Assembly: GCF_033708015.1 (NCBI RefSeq)
Contig: NZ_CP137920.1
Span: forward strand, 744,001-808,000
DNA length: 64,000 bases
DNA from: Proteus vulgaris
GTDB taxonomy: Bacteria; Pseudomonadota; Gammaproteobacteria; Enterobacterales; Enterobacteriaceae
Direction of reading: 5' to 3'
Every line of letters starts with the position of its first letter. Position 1 is the stretch's first letter. The notes beneath the pieces were generated by a model, which saw nothing but the letters and a program-made list of their open reading frames with translations, did no database searches and was not told the origin of the DNA. This document shows positions 10,066-20,825 of this stretch, one piece after another. Made by a program: the position numbers and the translations under genes.

Positions 10066-11517
10066 ATGAAGTTTATTATTAAATTATTCCCCGAAATTAC
10101 GATCAAAAGCCAATCAGTTCGTATACGTTTTATCAAAATTCTTACCAGCAATATTCGAAATGTTCTTAATACATTAGGTGATGAAATCACCGTTGTTCGC
10201 AATTGGGATAACATTGTTGTTGTTAGCAAAGATGAAAGTAAAAGTGAAGCTGTATGTGATGCATTAACACGTATTCCTGGTATTCATCACTTTTTACAAG
10301 TAGAAGAGCATCCGTATACTGATTTACACAATATTTTTGAGCAAACTTTTGCCGCATTTAAGCATTTAGTTGAAAACAAAACATTTTGTGTTCGTGCTAA
10401 ACGTCGTGGTAAGCATAGTTTTACTTCAAATGAAGTTGAGCGTTATGTTGGTGGTGGCTTTAACCAACACATTGAAAGTGCAAAAGTGAAATTAACGCGT
10501 CCAGATGTCACCATTAACTTAGAAATTGAAGACGATAAACTTATTTTAGTGAATGCGCGCTATGAAGGTATTGGTGGCTTCCCAATTGGTACACAAGAAG
10601 ATGTTTTATCACTGATCTCTGGTGGTTATGATTCAGGTGTATCGAGTTATATGTTAATGCGTCGTGGTAGCCGAGTTCACTACTGTTTCTTTAACTTAGG
10701 TGGCTCAGCACACGAAATTGGGGTTAAGCAGGTTGCATATTACTTATGGAATCGCTTTGGTCGCTCTCATAAAGTACATTTTGTCGCAGTTGATTTTGAG
10801 CCAGTTGTTGCAGAAATTTTAGAAAAAATCGACGATGGTCAAATGGGCGTGGTACTAAAACGTATGATGGTACGTGCAGCATCTCGTGTTGCCGAACGCT
10901 ATGGTGTTCAAGCGATTGTAACAGGTGAAGCATTAGGTCAAGTTTCTAGTCAAACCTTAACTAACTTACGTTTAATTGATAATGCGACTGATACATTAAT
11001 TCTACGTCCTCTTATCACGCATGATAAAGAAAATATTATCAATATAGCGCGTCAAATTGGTACAGAAGATTTTGCTCGCACAATGCCTGAATTCTGTGGC
11101 GTAATTTCAAAAAGCCCAACAGTGAAAGCAGTTAAAGCAAAGATTGAAGCGGAAGAAGAGAAATTTGATTTTTCCATTCTAGATAGCGTTGTTGAAAACG
11201 CCAACAATATGGATATTCGTCGTATTGCAGAAGAAACCGTACAGCAAGTTACTGAAGTTGAGATGGTATCTGAATTTGGTGCTAACGATGTTATTTTAGA
11301 TATTCGCTCACCTGAAGAGCAAGAAACTTCACCATTAAAGATAGACGGTGTTAATGTTAAAGAGTTACCTTTCTATAAATTAAGCACTCAATTTGGTGAT
11401 CTAGATAAAGCCAAAACTTATTTACTCTATTGTGACCGCGGAATGATGAGTCGTTTACAAGCGTTGTATTTGCGTGAACAAGGCTTTGAAAACGTTAAAG
11501 TCTATCGTAAAAAATAA
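10066..11517 (+). CDS. thiI: tRNA 4-thiouridine / thiazole sulfurtransferase ThiI
   Basis: ThiI (483 residues, E. coli 482) adenylates U8 of tRNA and transfers sulfur from IscS to make 4-thiouridine; it also supplies sulfur for the thiamine thiazole. Domain order is a THUMP domain (about 60-165), a PP-loop ATPase with [10 protein letters not shown] (about 185-194), then a rhodanese domain with the active cysteine in [13 protein letters not shown] near residue 456. The resolving-cysteine motif [11 protein letters not shown] is also present. The start is the ATG at 10066 ([15 protein letters not shown]); a TTG two codons upstream is also possible. No strong ribosome binding site is visible. Confidence 0.96.
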   Translation: MKFIIKLFPEITIKSQSVRIRFIKILTSNIRNVLNTLGDEITVVRNWDNIVVVSKDESKSEAVCDALTRIPGIHHFLQVEEHPYTDLHNIFEQTFAAFKHLVENKTFCVRAKRRGKHSFTSNEVERYVGGGFNQHIESAKVKLTRPDVTINLEIEDDKLILVNARYEGIGGFPIGTQEDVLSLISGGYDSGVSSYMLMRRGSRVHYCFFNLGGSAHEIGVKQVAYYLWNRFGRSHKVHFVAVDFEPVVAEILEKIDDGQMGVVLKRMMVRAASRVAERYGVQAIVTGEALGQVSSQTLTNLRLIDNATDTLILRPLITHDKENIINIARQIGTEDFARTMPEFCGVISKSPTVKAVKAKIEAEEEKFDFSILDSVVENANNMDIRRIAEETVQQVTEVEMVSEFGANDVILDIRSPEEQETSPLKIDGVNVKELPFYKLSTQFGDLDKAKTYLLYCDRGMMSRLQALYLREQGFENVKVYRKK

Positions 11518-11541
11518 TATATAACGTTTATACTTTTGATA

Positions 11542-11606
11542 AAAAAGCCACTATCTTTAACTACTTTGGCATACTAAGTAGTTAAAATTAGTGGCTTTTG
11601 TTTTTT
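11542..11606 (+). terminator. thiI terminator
   Basis: A long hairpin starts 25 bases after the thiI stop. Its outer stem is AAAAGCCACTA/TAGTGGCTTTT, its inner stem TTTAACTACTT/AAGTAGTTAAA, and TTTTTT follows. Confidence 0.85.
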
Positions 11607-11650
11607 ATACAACAATAATGTTGGGGAATGTCGCTGCTATTCTCCAGGTG

Positions 11651-11690
11651 ATTATATTGAGCAAAATATTATTTTTTTGCTCAATATAAT
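11651..11690. repeat. A+T-rich 16-bp inverted repeat between thiI and yajL
   Basis: The perfect arms ATTATATTGAGCAAAA and TTTTGCTCAATATAAT enclose a short loop. It lies 17 bases past the yajL stop and may end yajL transcription, although the T-tract is in the stem and loop rather than after it. Confidence 0.55.
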
Positions 11691-11707
11691 ATGTTAGCAA
11701 TTATTAT

Positions 11708-12325
11708 TTACCTATCCCCAAATCCTGTAAATTCATCTTGGTAATTATAAATACCGGGTGGTAATACCAGTTGTTTGGCAACATCGGCGGCAGCTTCTTT
11801 GCCTTTTAAGCGTTCGATAATTTTTAGTGCGAAATCGATAGATGTTGCAGGCGCTTGGCTGGTAATCAAATTAACTCTCTCATCAAAATAGACTCGGTAA
11901 TCAACCCATTTTTTGGGCGATATTTTATCTTTTAATGCAGGAAAACCCGTCATGTTACCGACGGGAAAAATATTGTGAGACTCAAGAATAATTGCGGGTG
12001 CTGCACAGATGGCTGCAACAAGTTTATTTTCACTGTGCATACGACGTACTTTTTCAACGACTAAAGGGCTATCTCTTAAGGTTTCAGTACCTTGTAATCC
12101 ACCAGGTAGAATAATAACGTCATAGTGGTGATCGACAACACGAACTAAAGGGGCATCAGCGACAAGTTTTATGCCTCGTGAGCATGTAATTATAAGCTCA
12201 TCAACATCATCTTCTGCACTTGCAAGTACGACATTAATACCCGCCCTTACCAGTAAATCTGCAGTAGTCACAACTTCGGTTTCTTCACTTCCATTAGCTA
12301 GGCAGATGAGTGCTGATATGGTCAT
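11708..12325 (-). CDS. yajL: YajL, DJ-1/PfpI-family protein
   Basis: DJ-1 superfamily protein of 205 residues, orthologous to E. coli YajL, an oxidative-stress protein reported as a chaperone and protein deglycase. The nucleophile-elbow cysteine is Cys107 ([12 protein letters not shown]), and Glu15 (NGSEETE), which tunes its pKa, is conserved. The frame is open upstream to 12430, but the ATG at 12325 gives the family start [15 protein letters not shown]. That start overlaps the end of panE by 32 bases, an arrangement also found in E. coli, so the pair is co-transcribed. Confidence 0.92.
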   Translation of the reverse strand: MTISALICLANGSEETEVVTTADLLVRAGINVVLASAEDDVDELIITCSRGIKLVADAPLVRVVDHHYDVIILPGGLQGTETLRDSPLVVEKVRRMHSENKLVAAICAAPAIILESHNIFPVGNMTGFPALKDKISPKKWVDYRVYFDERVNLITSQAPATSIDFALKIIERLKGKEAAADVAKQLVLPPGIYNYQDEFTGFGDR

Positions 12326-13214
12326 AATTGCCTTCCTGTTGTTTAATAAATTGAAAAAGGCGGTTATTTTCTGGCAATACAAGCCCTTGTTCCGAAGCTC
12401 GACGCAATAAATAACCCGTAATATAGTCAATCTCTGTATGGCGTTGATATTTCACATCTTGATACATAGAAGAATAATTATTTGCTGTTTGTTCTATGGT
12501 ATCAATAATATAGCCATGAAGATGTGTTTTGGAGGTGGGAACAACACCTTCACGTTCCATAACTTGATAAACTTCATCGCAGACTTTTTGAATATGTTCA
12601 GGGTAGCGCAATAAATCCCCATTACGGCATTGATAATAAACGGTAAGCGGATTGATAACACAATTCACAGCAAGCTTTAGCCAACTAATTGTATGGATAT
12701 CATTATGCCAAGCGACATCCGGCAAAGCATGGTGTAAGGTTTCCGCTAAATAGCTATATTGTTCAGCGACATGATTTAATGGACCGATATGTGTTATTCC
12801 GGTTGCGGTATGAATAACATCTTGTCCTTGTTGATAAGCACCATGAGTAATAATGCCTTGTAAAATAGGTCTGATAACTGGGTGTTGTGTCGCTGTTAAT
12901 TCATCAGCCGTTCCCATACCATTATGGATAAGTAAAATAGGACATTGTGCAGAAAGATAAGGTAATAGCGAATTAACGGCATCTGAGACTTGCCAAGATT
13001 TTAAGCAAACAATTAATAATTCGCTTTGTTTTAACAATTGAAGTTGATTTGCGGTAATACGTTGATAAAAAGGCTCACCATTAATGTTATCAACACTCAC
13101 GTCTAAAAAAGGCTGAGGTACTCTTAACCAACCTTGTACTTCATGAGATTGGCGTGTTAAAGCTGCAACCCAAAGTTTACCAATCGAACCACATCCTAAA
13201 ACGGTAATTTTCAT
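12294..13214 (-). CDS. panE: 2-dehydropantoate 2-reductase PanE
   Basis: NADPH-dependent ketopantoate reductase (306 residues) of pantothenate/coenzyme A synthesis. It has the N-terminal Rossmann motif [10 protein letters not shown], the catalytic-lysine segment [14 protein letters not shown], and the substrate-binding Glu in [12 protein letters not shown]. The start is the ATG at 13214 ([12 protein letters not shown]); the upstream 17-codon extension of the frame has no family support. It is transcribed first, ahead of the overlapping yajL. The short gap to yajQ (13215-13439) must hold divergent promoters. Confidence 0.94.
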   Translation of the reverse strand: MKITVLGCGSIGKLWVAALTRQSHEVQGWLRVPQPFLDVSVDNINGEPFYQRITANQLQLLKQSELLIVCLKSWQVSDAVNSLLPYLSAQCPILLIHNGMGTADELTATQHPVIRPILQGIITHGAYQQGQDVIHTATGITHIGPLNHVAEQYSYLAETLHHALPDVAWHNDIHTISWLKLAVNCVINPLTVYYQCRNGDLLRYPEHIQKVCDEVYQVMEREGVVPTSKTHLHGYIIDTIEQTANNYSSMYQDVKYQRHTEIDYITGYLLRRASEQGLVLPENNRLFQFIKQQEGNYDHISTHLPS

Positions 13215-13439
13215 TGTGCCTCTTTTTTGCAAATCGCAATAGCTAAGGTGGCTACTGACGGTCATTAGACTATTTAGCCAAAATTATAACATTGATTGCA
13301 TTTCTCTGTTTAAAGTATGTTTGCGCTTTACTATAAGAGATCATGAAGGGAATAAGTTTGTTATTGAATGTGCGATGCTTTTTTGTAACCCTAAAAGAAG
13401 CTATTATTCGGGCTGTATTTATTTATTGAGGAAGAAAGA

Positions 13440-13931
13440 ATGCCATCTTTTGATATCGTATCTGAAGTTGACTTACATGAAGTGCGTAATGCGGTAGAAA
13501 ATGCACAACGTGAACTGACTACTCGCTGGGATTTTCGTAACGTTGAAGCAAGCTTTGAATTAAACGAAAAAGCAGAGTCAGTGAAAACGACCAGTGTATC
13601 TGAATTTCAGGTTCAACAATTATTAGATATTCTGCGTGAGAAAATGGCAAAAAGAGGGATTGATGGTGCGGTATTGAATATCCCTGAAGAGATGACTCAT
13701 AGCGGAAAAATGTACAGCGTAGAAGCTACCTTAAAACAAGGTATTGATACCGCTTTAGCGAAAAAAATTGTTAAGTTAATCAAAGACAGTAAATTGAAAG
13801 TTCAGACTCAAATTCAAGGTGAGCAAGTTCGCGTTACAGGTAAATCACGTGACGACTTACAAGCCGTAATGAAATTAGTCAGAGAAGGTGAGTTAGGGCA
13901 GCCATTCCAATTTAACAATTTCCGTGACTAA
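13440..13931 (+). CDS. yajQ: YajQ, UPF0234 nucleotide-binding protein
   Basis: YajQ family protein of 163 residues with two ferredoxin-like folds. Members bind nucleotides, and orthologues in Xanthomonas and Pseudomonas act as cyclic-di-GMP effectors; the enterobacterial role is unclear. The start [22 protein letters not shown] and the TTRWDFRN motif are family hallmarks. GAGGAAGAA sits just upstream of the ATG. The gene is monocistronic and closed by a strong terminator shared with yajR. Confidence 0.94.
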   Translation: MPSFDIVSEVDLHEVRNAVENAQRELTTRWDFRNVEASFELNEKAESVKTTSVSEFQVQQLLDILREKMAKRGIDGAVLNIPEEMTHSGKMYSVEATLKQGIDTALAKKIVKLIKDSKLKVQTQIQGEQVRVTGKSRDDLQAVMKLVREGELGQPFQFNNFRD

Positions 13932-13951
13932 TTGTTTATTCATTTAGTTAT

Positions 13952-13983
13952 AAAAAATGCGCTGGTTGAACAGCGCATTTTTA
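13952..13983. terminator. Bidirectional terminator between yajQ and yajR
   Basis: The hairpin stem AAAATGCGCTG/CAGCGCATTTT has a six-base loop, with A-runs on the left and T-runs on the right, so it can end transcription from both convergent genes. Confidence 0.85.
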
Positions 13984-14008
13984 TGTTATCTCGTCAATGC
14001 ATTGAGCC

Positions 14009-15379
14009 TTAAACTAAAGGGATCAACGACTCTAATGTTGTTCTCGGCGTTTGTTTAGTATCAACCTTAATATAAGCACTCTGTTCATCCGCAATCATCA
14101 CAACTTCATTAACCCCAGGTTGTTGCTTAAATAATTGTTGGAGTTGCTGTTGTTGGTGTGAAGATAAATTTGGAGGTAATTCAACACGTAAGCTACTGAC
14201 ATAAGAGGGTTGGTGCAATGTCAGGCTAATGAAAAACCAAATGAAGCCAATCACTAAACAGCCTAAAAATACAGTTTGTGCACTATAATGCTGGTAAAGC
14301 CATCCCCCTAAAATTCCGCCTAATGCCACGCCTAAAAATTGGCTGGTGGAATAAATTCCCATTGCTGTACCTTTATAACCTGCTGGCGCTTCTTTACTAA
14401 TTAATGAAGGAAGTAGGGCTTCCATAATATTAAAACCAATAAAGAAAACCTGAATGCCTGCAATAATTAACCATAAACTAGAGCCTGAAATAATAAGAAC
14501 GGCTTGCGCAATAATAAGTAAGAAAATACAGAATAAGAAAACTTGTTTCATTTTGCGTTTCTTTTCTGCATAGATAATAAAAGGAAGTACAGTAATAAAA
14601 GCAATAAGCATAGTGACTAGGTAAACAATCCAATGTTTCTCTTTCTCTAAACCTGCGCTACTCATAACTAGGGGGAGTGCAACAAATGCAGCCATTAATA
14701 AAGTATGTAGTGAAAAAATGCCTGTATTAAGCTTAAGCAGCTGAGCATCAAATAAAACTTTTTTTACACTACCACGAACAAAACCAGACTCTCTATTAAG
14801 AATATGATGTTCGCTATTTGGTACAGTAAAAAGCGTAATAATAATGCCACCAAAGGCGAGTAGGGCAATCCCCCAAAATAGGCCATGTAAGCCAAAAATA
14901 TGCGTTAAAATAGGTCCTAATACTAAGGCTAAAGCGAAGGTTATTCCAAAGCTAATACCGATAAAGGCCATTGCTTTTGTTCTATTTTGTTCTCGAGTTA
15001 AATCTGATAATAACGCCATTACTGCTGCAGAGATAGCTCCCGCCCCTTGTAATGCTCTACCAATAATAATGCCGTAGATATTGTCACTGAGTGCAGCAAT
15101 CAAACTCCCAATAATAAAAATAATTAAGCCAAAAACAATCATTGGTTTTCGACCAAATTTATCAGAAAAAATACCAAAAGGAATTTGGAATATAGCTTGT
15201 GTTAATCCATAAATACCGATGGCTAATCCAATGAGAGATTCGGTTGCGTGTTGTAGTTGAAGCCCATAAGTGGTTAAAACTGGGAGTACCATAAACATGC
15301 CAAGCATGCGAAGAGAAAAAACAGTGCCTAGTCCCCATGTTGCTTTACGCTCTAATGGAGTCATTTTATTATCATTCAT
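14009..15379 (-). CDS. yajR: MFS transporter YajR
   Basis: Major facilitator superfamily transporter of 456 residues with twelve predicted membrane helices. Motif A (GIFSDKFGRKP, about residues 70-80) is visible between helices 2 and 3. The last 65 residues (from about 390) form the small soluble ferredoxin-like YAM domain that marks YajR orthologues. The substrate is not known; family members are proton-driven drug-efflux type. It is convergent with yajQ and lies downstream of the cyo operon on the same strand, separated by a terminator. Confidence 0.9.
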   Translation of the reverse strand: MNDNKMTPLERKATWGLGTVFSLRMLGMFMVLPVLTTYGLQLQHATESLIGLAIGIYGLTQAIFQIPFGIFSDKFGRKPMIVFGLIIFIIGSLIAALSDNIYGIIIGRALQGAGAISAAVMALLSDLTREQNRTKAMAFIGISFGITFALALVLGPILTHIFGLHGLFWGIALLAFGGIIITLFTVPNSEHHILNRESGFVRGSVKKVLFDAQLLKLNTGIFSLHTLLMAAFVALPLVMSSAGLEKEKHWIVYLVTMLIAFITVLPFIIYAEKKRKMKQVFLFCIFLLIIAQAVLIISGSSLWLIIAGIQVFFIGFNIMEALLPSLISKEAPAGYKGTAMGIYSTSQFLGVALGGILGGWLYQHYSAQTVFLGCLVIGFIWFFISLTLHQPSYVSSLRVELPPNLSSHQQQQLQQLFKQQPGVNEVVMIADEQSAYIKVDTKQTPRTTLESLIPLV

Positions 15380-15498
15380 GGATTACCTCGTATACTGATA
15401 CCTCTCATTGTAATGGCAAATCTTGGTGAGGTTAATCAATAAATGGGATACAAAAAAGACAAAACTGTACTGATATCAGGCGAAGTCGTCAAAGAGAT

Positions 15499-15532
15499 AA
15501 AAAAATACCAGTCAGAAGGCTGACTGGTATTT
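15499..15532 (-). terminator. cyo operon terminator
   Basis: A hairpin with stem ATACCAGTCAG/CTGACTGGTAT and loop AAGG lies 20 bases past cyoE. On the minus strand a T-run follows. Confidence 0.85.
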
Positions 15533-15552
15533 AGATTACGTTAATAAATACA

Positions 15553-16437
15553 TTATCTTAGATACGCAAGAACCGCTTCTGTTGAGCTTGTTGGATCAAC
15601 AGACATCATTACGCTTAATGAAGTGATTGCGACAATAGAGAAAATAAATAATTTTCGTGCCCACACAATATCATTGGTTGCTTTATAACCAGATAAAGCC
15701 ATGCCTAACCACCAAATACTAACGGCTGAAGCCACAATCAGGTATTTATAACCTGCATAACCAACTAATGTCAGCATTAAGGTTGCAATCATAAACGCCA
15801 GAATATAGAGAATGATATGACGTTTAGCGACAGAGATCCCTTTAATTACAGGTAATACAGGGATATTCGCAGCTTGGTAGTCTTTAAAACGGAAAATAGC
15901 AATGGCATAAGAGTGAGGCATTTGCCACAAACTAAAGATAAGTAATAGGATTGCCGCGCCTGCATCAAATTCACCGCTAACGGCACAATAACCGATAACA
16001 GGAGGTGCAGAGCCAGATAAGCTTCCAATCAGTGTGCCATAAACAGATTTACGCTTCATATAGAGGCTATAAACCCCAACATAAATAATAAAACCGAATA
16101 CAGCGATAAACATTGCAAGTGGGTTGGCTGCTACATAGAGCAGCACAACACCTGCAATACCTAATACTGAGGCATAAATCAGGCTAATTCGAGGGTCAAT
16201 TAATCCTTTAACTAATGGACGATTCTTCGTTCTTTCCATGATACGGTCAATATCACGGTCAATATAGTTGTTAAAAACACAACCAGAAGCAACGACCAGA
16301 GACACCCCAAGTAGAGTCGCGAAAAATAGGGAGTAATCAATCTCACCTTTAGAAGCGAGTAGAAAACCACCTATTACAGAAATTAAATTTCCGAAGATAA
16401 TTCCTGGTTTGGTGACTTGTAGGTATTGCTTAATCAT
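15553..16437 (-). CDS. cyoE: Protoheme IX farnesyltransferase CyoE (heme O synthase)
   Basis: UbiA-family membrane prenyltransferase of 294 residues that attaches a farnesyl group to heme B to make heme O, the cofactor of cytochrome bo3. The polyprenyl-diphosphate/Mg motif [19 protein letters not shown] lies near residues 55-73, and several membrane helices follow. The frame is open to 16680 through cyoD, but the ATG at 16437 yields the family start [20 protein letters not shown]. The long upstream part is an out-of-frame reading of cyoD and is rejected. It starts 11 bases after cyoD and is the last cyo gene. Confidence 0.96.
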   Translation of the reverse strand: MIKQYLQVTKPGIIFGNLISVIGGFLLASKGEIDYSLFFATLLGVSLVVASGCVFNNYIDRDIDRIMERTKNRPLVKGLIDPRISLIYASVLGIAGVVLLYVAANPLAMFIAVFGFIIYVGVYSLYMKRKSVYGTLIGSLSGSAPPVIGYCAVSGEFDAGAAILLLIFSLWQMPHSYAIAIFRFKDYQAANIPVLPVIKGISVAKRHIILYILAFMIATLMLTLVGYAGYKYLIVASAVSIWWLGMALSGYKATNDIVWARKLFIFSIVAITSLSVMMSVDPTSSTEAVLAYLR

Positions 16438-16448
16438 AGCGACAACTC

Positions 16449-16781
16449 TTAATCCATCATCATATTGATGTTCAGGTTGTACATAATCCACAGCGAGCCT
16501 ACGACAACAATGCCGATAATAAGCAGTGTGAACAGGAATGCGACGACGTTCCAGCGCTCTTCTGATGACGTATTCATATGTAAGAAGCAGACTAAGTGAA
16601 CCACAATCTGCACGACTGCCATACCGACAACCGTCCATAGAATTGTTGCTGGTGTCGCTGTTCCTTCCATCACCATCCAAAATGGAATAACGGTGAGGAT
16701 AACAGACAGAATAAAGCCGATTAGGTAAGACTTCATGCTGCCGTGGCTTGCGCCTGAAGGAGAAGTATTTGGATGACTCAT
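16449..16781 (-). CDS. cyoD: Cytochrome bo3 ubiquinol oxidase subunit IV CyoD
   Basis: Small subunit (110 residues) of cytochrome bo3, with three membrane helices and conserved [13 protein letters not shown] near residue 67. It supports assembly of the binuclear centre and has no cofactor itself. Its start overlaps the cyoC stop by one base, which indicates translational coupling. Confidence 0.96.
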   Translation of the reverse strand: MSHPNTSPSGASHGSMKSYLIGFILSVILTVIPFWMVMEGTATPATILWTVVGMAVVQIVVHLVCFLHMNTSSEERWNVVAFLFTLLIIGIVVVGSLWIMYNLNINMMMD

Positions 16782-17392
16782 TACATCGCTCCCATCAGAT
16801 AAACTACGGTGAACACACAGATCCAGACAACGTCAAGGAAGTGCCAGAACAGACTTAAACAGCTTAAACGAGTACGATTAACTTCTGTTAAACCACGGCG
16901 TGATACTTGGATCATCATAATCACAATCCAAATTAAACCCGCAGTTACGTGAAGACCGTGCGTTGATACTAATGCAAAGAATGCAGATAAGAATGCACTG
17001 CGATCTGGGCCATAACCTTCTGCGATTAGCTCATGGAATTCGTAAACTTCCATGATGACGAAACCTAAGCCGAATAAGAAAGTAACAAATAACCACAGAT
17101 TAACTTGGCTGACGCTACCTTTATTCATGCTCAGCATAGCGAAACCGAAAGTGATACTACTAAATAGTAGTAAGAAGGTTTCAACTAAAACAAACGGTAA
17201 GCTAAAAATCTCTTTACCTGAAGGACCATCTGCAATCCCGTTAACAAGCACCGCATAAGTGGCAAATAAGCTGGCAAACAGGATAAGGTCGCTCATTAGA
17301 TAGATCCAGAAGCCGAAAACTTTCGTTGCTCCTGCATCGTGGTGCCCATGATGCTCATGGGCGTTTGCGTTATTTACAGTTTGAGTAGACAT
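16781..17392 (-). CDS. cyoC: Cytochrome bo3 ubiquinol oxidase subunit III CyoC
   Basis: Heme-copper oxidase subunit III (203 residues) with five membrane helices. Conserved segments include the helix-1 start [15 protein letters not shown] and [13 protein letters not shown] near residue 142. The N-terminal tail is His/Asn rich ([12 protein letters not shown]). Cofactor-free, it stabilises subunits I and II. It overlaps both cyoB and cyoD by one base. Confidence 0.96.
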   Translation of the reverse strand: MSTQTVNNANAHEHHGHHDAGATKVFGFWIYLMSDLILFASLFATYAVLVNGIADGPSGKEIFSLPFVLVETFLLLFSSITFGFAMLSMNKGSVSQVNLWLFVTFLFGLGFVIMEVYEFHELIAEGYGPDRSAFLSAFFALVSTHGLHVTAGLIWIVIMMIQVSRRGLTEVNRTRLSCLSLFWHFLDVVWICVFTVVYLMGAM

Positions 17393-19374
17393 TATTTCAC
17401 ACCTGCTTTTTTCAGTTCTTCATAATGCTTATTCTCGAGAGCTTCAATTTCAGGTACTTGGACATAGTAATCCACATCTGTATCAAAGCTTTTCACGATC
17501 CAAGTGACAATCATGCCAGCGAAACCAACGATAGCTAACCACCAGATATGCCAGATCATGGCAAAGCCAAGTACTAAGCTGAATGCTGAAATAATCACAC
17601 CAGCGCCTGTATTTTTAGGCATATGGATGGGTTCATACTTGGTTGGACGCTGATAAGCTGTGCCTTTTTCTTTCTGATCCCACCACTCATCACGAGTTTG
17701 AACATTAGGTTCAACCGCAAAGTTATAGAAAGGCGCAGGTGAAGAAATTGACCATTCCAGCGTACGACCACCCCATGGATCTCCCGTTAAGTCACGGTTT
17801 TGATCACGGTCACGGATACTTACGTAGATCTGGATAACTTGACAAGCGATACCGATAGCAATCAGAGCCGCACCACCCGCAGCAACCATTAACATTGGAT
17901 GGAATTCTGGGTTGATATTTTGGCTGATACGACGAGTCATTCCCATAAAGCCAAGAATATACAGTGGCATAAAGGCCATAAAGAAGCCGATAAACCAGAA
18001 CCAGAATGCACGGATACCCCATTTTTCATTCAGTGTGAAACCGAATGCTTTAGGGAACCAGTAGGTCATACCTGCGAAACAGCCAAATACCACACCACCA
18101 ATGATAACGTTATGGAAGTGAGCAATTAAGAATAAGCTGTTATGTAAAACAAAGTTTGCACCTGGAACGGCTAACAGAACCCCAGTCATCCCCCCAACAG
18201 AGAAGGTGATAAGGAAACCGATAGTCCACAGCATTGGGCTTTTATATTCGATACGACCTTGATACATCGTAAACAGCCAGTTAAAGATTTTAACCCCTGT
18301 TGGTATAGCGATGATCATTGTGGCGATACCGAAGAAGGCATTGACGTTGGCGCCAGAGCCCATGGTAAAGAAGTGGTGTAACCAAACGATAAATGACAAC
18401 ACGGTAATAACGACAGTTGCACCGACTAAAGAGGTATAACCGAATAACCGTTTTTTAGAGAATGTTGCTGTAACTTCAGAGAACACACCAAATACGGGCA
18501 GAACAAGGATATAAACTTCTGGATGACCCCAAGCCCATACAAGGTTGATGTACATCATCATGTTACCGCCCATATCATTGGTAAAGAAGTGTGTACCAAG
18601 ATAGCGGTCTAATGTTAACAGCGTAATAGTGACTGTTAAAATTGGGAATGCAGCAATAATTAGGACGTTAGTACATAAAGCAGCCCAAGAGAATACTGGC
18701 ATTTTCATCATGCTCATACCCGGCGCACGCATACGCAGGATCGTCGCGAAGAAGTTAACCCCAGTTAGAAGCGTACCAATACCAGATATTTGTAAACTCC
18801 ATATCCAATAATCGACCCCGACTCCAGGGTTATACTCCAAGCCTGATAGCGGTGGATAAGCTAACCAACCTGTTTGAGCAAACTCACCAATACCTAAAGA
18901 GATGTTGATTAATAACACACCTACAACAAAGAACCAGAAACTCAATGAGTTTAGGAATGGGAAGGCAACATCACGAGCACCAATTTGTAAAGGTACAACA
19001 AGGTTCATCAGACCTACAACGAAAGGTGTTGCCATGAAGAAAATCATGATTACACCGTGTGCGGTAAAAATCTGATCATAGTGATGAGGTGGTAAGAAAC
19101 CCGCTTCGCCAGCAGAGGCGAGCGCTTGTTGGCTTCTCATCATAATCGCATCGGCAAAGCCACGGAACATCATGACCATTGCAACGATGATATACATAAT
19201 ACCAATTTTTTTATGGTCAACGCTGGTTAACCATTCGGTCCATAACCATTTCCATTTACGAAAATAAGTTAGTGCGCCAACAACAGCAAGCCCACCAAGC
19301 ACAATACCGAGTAAAGTTACTACGATAATGGGTTCATGTAGCGGGATTGCATCAAGAGTTAATTTTCCGAACAT
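17392..19374 (-). CDS. cyoB: Cytochrome bo3 ubiquinol oxidase subunit I CyoB
   Basis: Catalytic heme-copper subunit of the terminal oxidase (660 residues), which reduces O2 with ubiquinol electrons and pumps protons. The heme and copper ligands are visible: the His of [11 protein letters not shown] (low-spin heme), the His-Glu-Tyr of WGHPEVYIL (CuB and the cross-linked Tyr), HHFFTMG (two CuB His), and [10 protein letters not shown] (high- and low-spin heme). The start is the ATG at 19374 ([15 protein letters not shown]); the frame's upstream 11 codons run into cyoA. There are about 15 membrane helices, as in E. coli. Confidence 0.97.
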   Translation of the reverse strand: MFGKLTLDAIPLHEPIIVVTLLGIVLGGLAVVGALTYFRKWKWLWTEWLTSVDHKKIGIMYIIVAMVMMFRGFADAIMMRSQQALASAGEAGFLPPHHYDQIFTAHGVIMIFFMATPFVVGLMNLVVPLQIGARDVAFPFLNSLSFWFFVVGVLLINISLGIGEFAQTGWLAYPPLSGLEYNPGVGVDYWIWSLQISGIGTLLTGVNFFATILRMRAPGMSMMKMPVFSWAALCTNVLIIAAFPILTVTITLLTLDRYLGTHFFTNDMGGNMMMYINLVWAWGHPEVYILVLPVFGVFSEVTATFSKKRLFGYTSLVGATVVITVLSFIVWLHHFFTMGSGANVNAFFGIATMIIAIPTGVKIFNWLFTMYQGRIEYKSPMLWTIGFLITFSVGGMTGVLLAVPGANFVLHNSLFLIAHFHNVIIGGVVFGCFAGMTYWFPKAFGFTLNEKWGIRAFWFWFIGFFMAFMPLYILGFMGMTRRISQNINPEFHPMLMVAAGGAALIAIGIACQVIQIYVSIRDRDQNRDLTGDPWGGRTLEWSISSPAPFYNFAVEPNVQTRDEWWDQKEKGTAYQRPTKYEPIHMPKNTGAGVIISAFSLVLGFAMIWHIWWLAIVGFAGMIVTWIVKSFDTDVDYYVQVPEIEALENKHYEELKKAGVK

Positions 19375-19378
19375 GCCT

Positions 19379-20329
19379 TTATTCCTCTGCTCCTGCATGT
19401 GCCGCATGGCTCATGTTCATATTCATTGTTGCATCAGCATGTGCTGTCTGATTGCTACTGGTGTGAGCGCCATGACCAGTGTGACCAAATTTAGAAATGG
19501 TCTCTTGGAATAACATTGGCTTCACGCTTGAATAGTAGGTCACTGGATTTTTCTGGCTTGGTTTAGCAAGTTCATTAAATGCAGCGGTCGTATTTAACGT
19601 ATCTGGCGATTGTTTGACTTTTTCAACCCACGCATCGAAACCGGCACGATCAGGTGTCGCAATCGCTGTAAATTTCATATCAGAGAAGCCGTGTCCACTA
19701 TAACTTGCTGACATACCTTGATATTCACCTGGTTCATTAGCAATTAAGTGTAGCTTCGTCTGCATTCCTGCCATCGCATAGATTTGTCCACCTAAGCGAG
19801 GGATAAAGAATGAGTTCATGACAGAGTCAGACGTGATTTTGAAATTAACAGGAACATTAGTCGGGAAAGCCAGTTCATTAACGGTTGCTATACCTTGTTC
19901 TGGATAGATAAATAACCATTTCCAATCCATTGAAACAACTTCAATGGTGACCGGTTTTTCTGTGGACTCTAATGGTTTGTAAGGATCGAGTTCATGGGTA
20001 GTTTTCCATGTAATACTCGCCAAAATCACAATAATGATAATTGGCACTGTCCAAACGACGAGTTCAATTTTATTTGAGTGAGCCCAGTTTGGGCGATAGG
20101 TGGCTTTAGTATTGGATTCACGGTAGCGAAAAGCGAAAACAATCACCATCAGTATTACCGGTATCACAACAATTAACATTAAACCAAGTGCAATGAGGAT
20201 TAATGTTTTTTGCTCAGCGCCGATAGCGCCTTTGGGATTCATTAACGCCATATCACAGCCACTTAATAGAAGCGCTGCTGCTAATAGCGAGAGTGTCCCA
20301 ATACTTTTTATGTATTTCATAAGTCTCAT
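19379..20329 (-). CDS. cyoA: Cytochrome bo3 ubiquinol oxidase subunit II CyoA
   Basis: Lipoprotein subunit II (316 residues) with lipobox LLLSGC (Cys25), two membrane helices and a periplasmic cupredoxin-like domain. That domain lacks CuA ligands, as expected for a quinol oxidase. The family segment [26 protein letters not shown] is intact. The start MRLMKYIK at 20329 matches the E. coli family start; an in-frame ATG three codons later and a TTG four codons earlier are alternatives. The C-terminal 40 residues are unusually rich in His and Met. It is the first gene of cyoABCDE and follows a 480-base regulatory gap. Confidence 0.95.
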   Translation of the reverse strand: MRLMKYIKSIGTLSLLAAALLLSGCDMALMNPKGAIGAEQKTLILIALGLMLIVVIPVILMVIVFAFRYRESNTKATYRPNWAHSNKIELVVWTVPIIIIVILASITWKTTHELDPYKPLESTEKPVTIEVVSMDWKWLFIYPEQGIATVNELAFPTNVPVNFKITSDSVMNSFFIPRLGGQIYAMAGMQTKLHLIANEPGEYQGMSASYSGHGFSDMKFTAIATPDRAGFDAWVEKVKQSPDTLNTTAAFNELAKPSQKNPVTYYSSVKPMLFQETISKFGHTGHGAHTSSNQTAHADATMNMNMSHAAHAGAEE

Positions 20330-20825
20330 CCAACGACCCAAATGATAAAGGTTCTATTGTTGTTTCATCAGTATCAGTAAGGACATTTTACGGTAAGGTT
20401 GCGACAGTGTAAACAATTGTAATGGTAAGTAAGTGGTTGGTTAGTCTTTTGTGTTAATGTGATCACAAGTAATCAAACTATTAAATAAATGTTAACTTAA
20501 TTATTGTGTATTAACTATAATTTCATAAAGTACCATGTTTTTAAAATAAATACATATTTTTACAAATAAAAATGCAGTAAAAAGTGTAAGAAAACGTATT
20601 TTGAGTAAAAAAGAAACAAAATAGAGGTCGGAGGAGAGTTGATAGGAAAAATCCTTTCCATGTTGATGTTTAATATCTTTATTTGATCATTGTATGATTT
20701 TTAATATGGATAATTGGCTATTTTGTGAATATTTATATCCAATGAGAAAGTTTTTCATTAAGTAATAAAAAGAGGTTACAGCGAATAAAAAGGCTTTCGC
20801 TGTAATAAAAATTAACAATTAGCGA
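20330..20825. other. cyo promoter region and intergenic gap
   Basis: No gene is visible. The stretch is strongly A+T-rich and must hold the cyoA promoter. A palindrome TGTGATCACA at 20458-20467 might bind a regulator but lacks the spacing of a CRP site. No clear FNR or ArcA box was found by eye. The left end in plus coordinates of the tsx-like gene's terminator lies at 20776. Confidence 0.4.
20776..20805 (-). terminator. Terminator of the Tsx-like porin gene
   Basis: A 10-bp stem TTACAGCGAA/TTCGCTGTAA lies 20 bases past the stop. The minus strand continues CCTCTTTTTATT. Confidence 0.7.

Noticed and set aside
16438..16680. 81-codon N-terminal extension of cyoE
   Set aside because: It is an out-of-frame reading of cyoD with no hydrophobic or family character; the ATG at 16437 gives the known CyoE start.
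20458..20467. TGTGATCACA as a CRP site of cyo
   Set aside because: The half-sites are adjacent without the six-base spacer, so it does not fit the CRP consensus.
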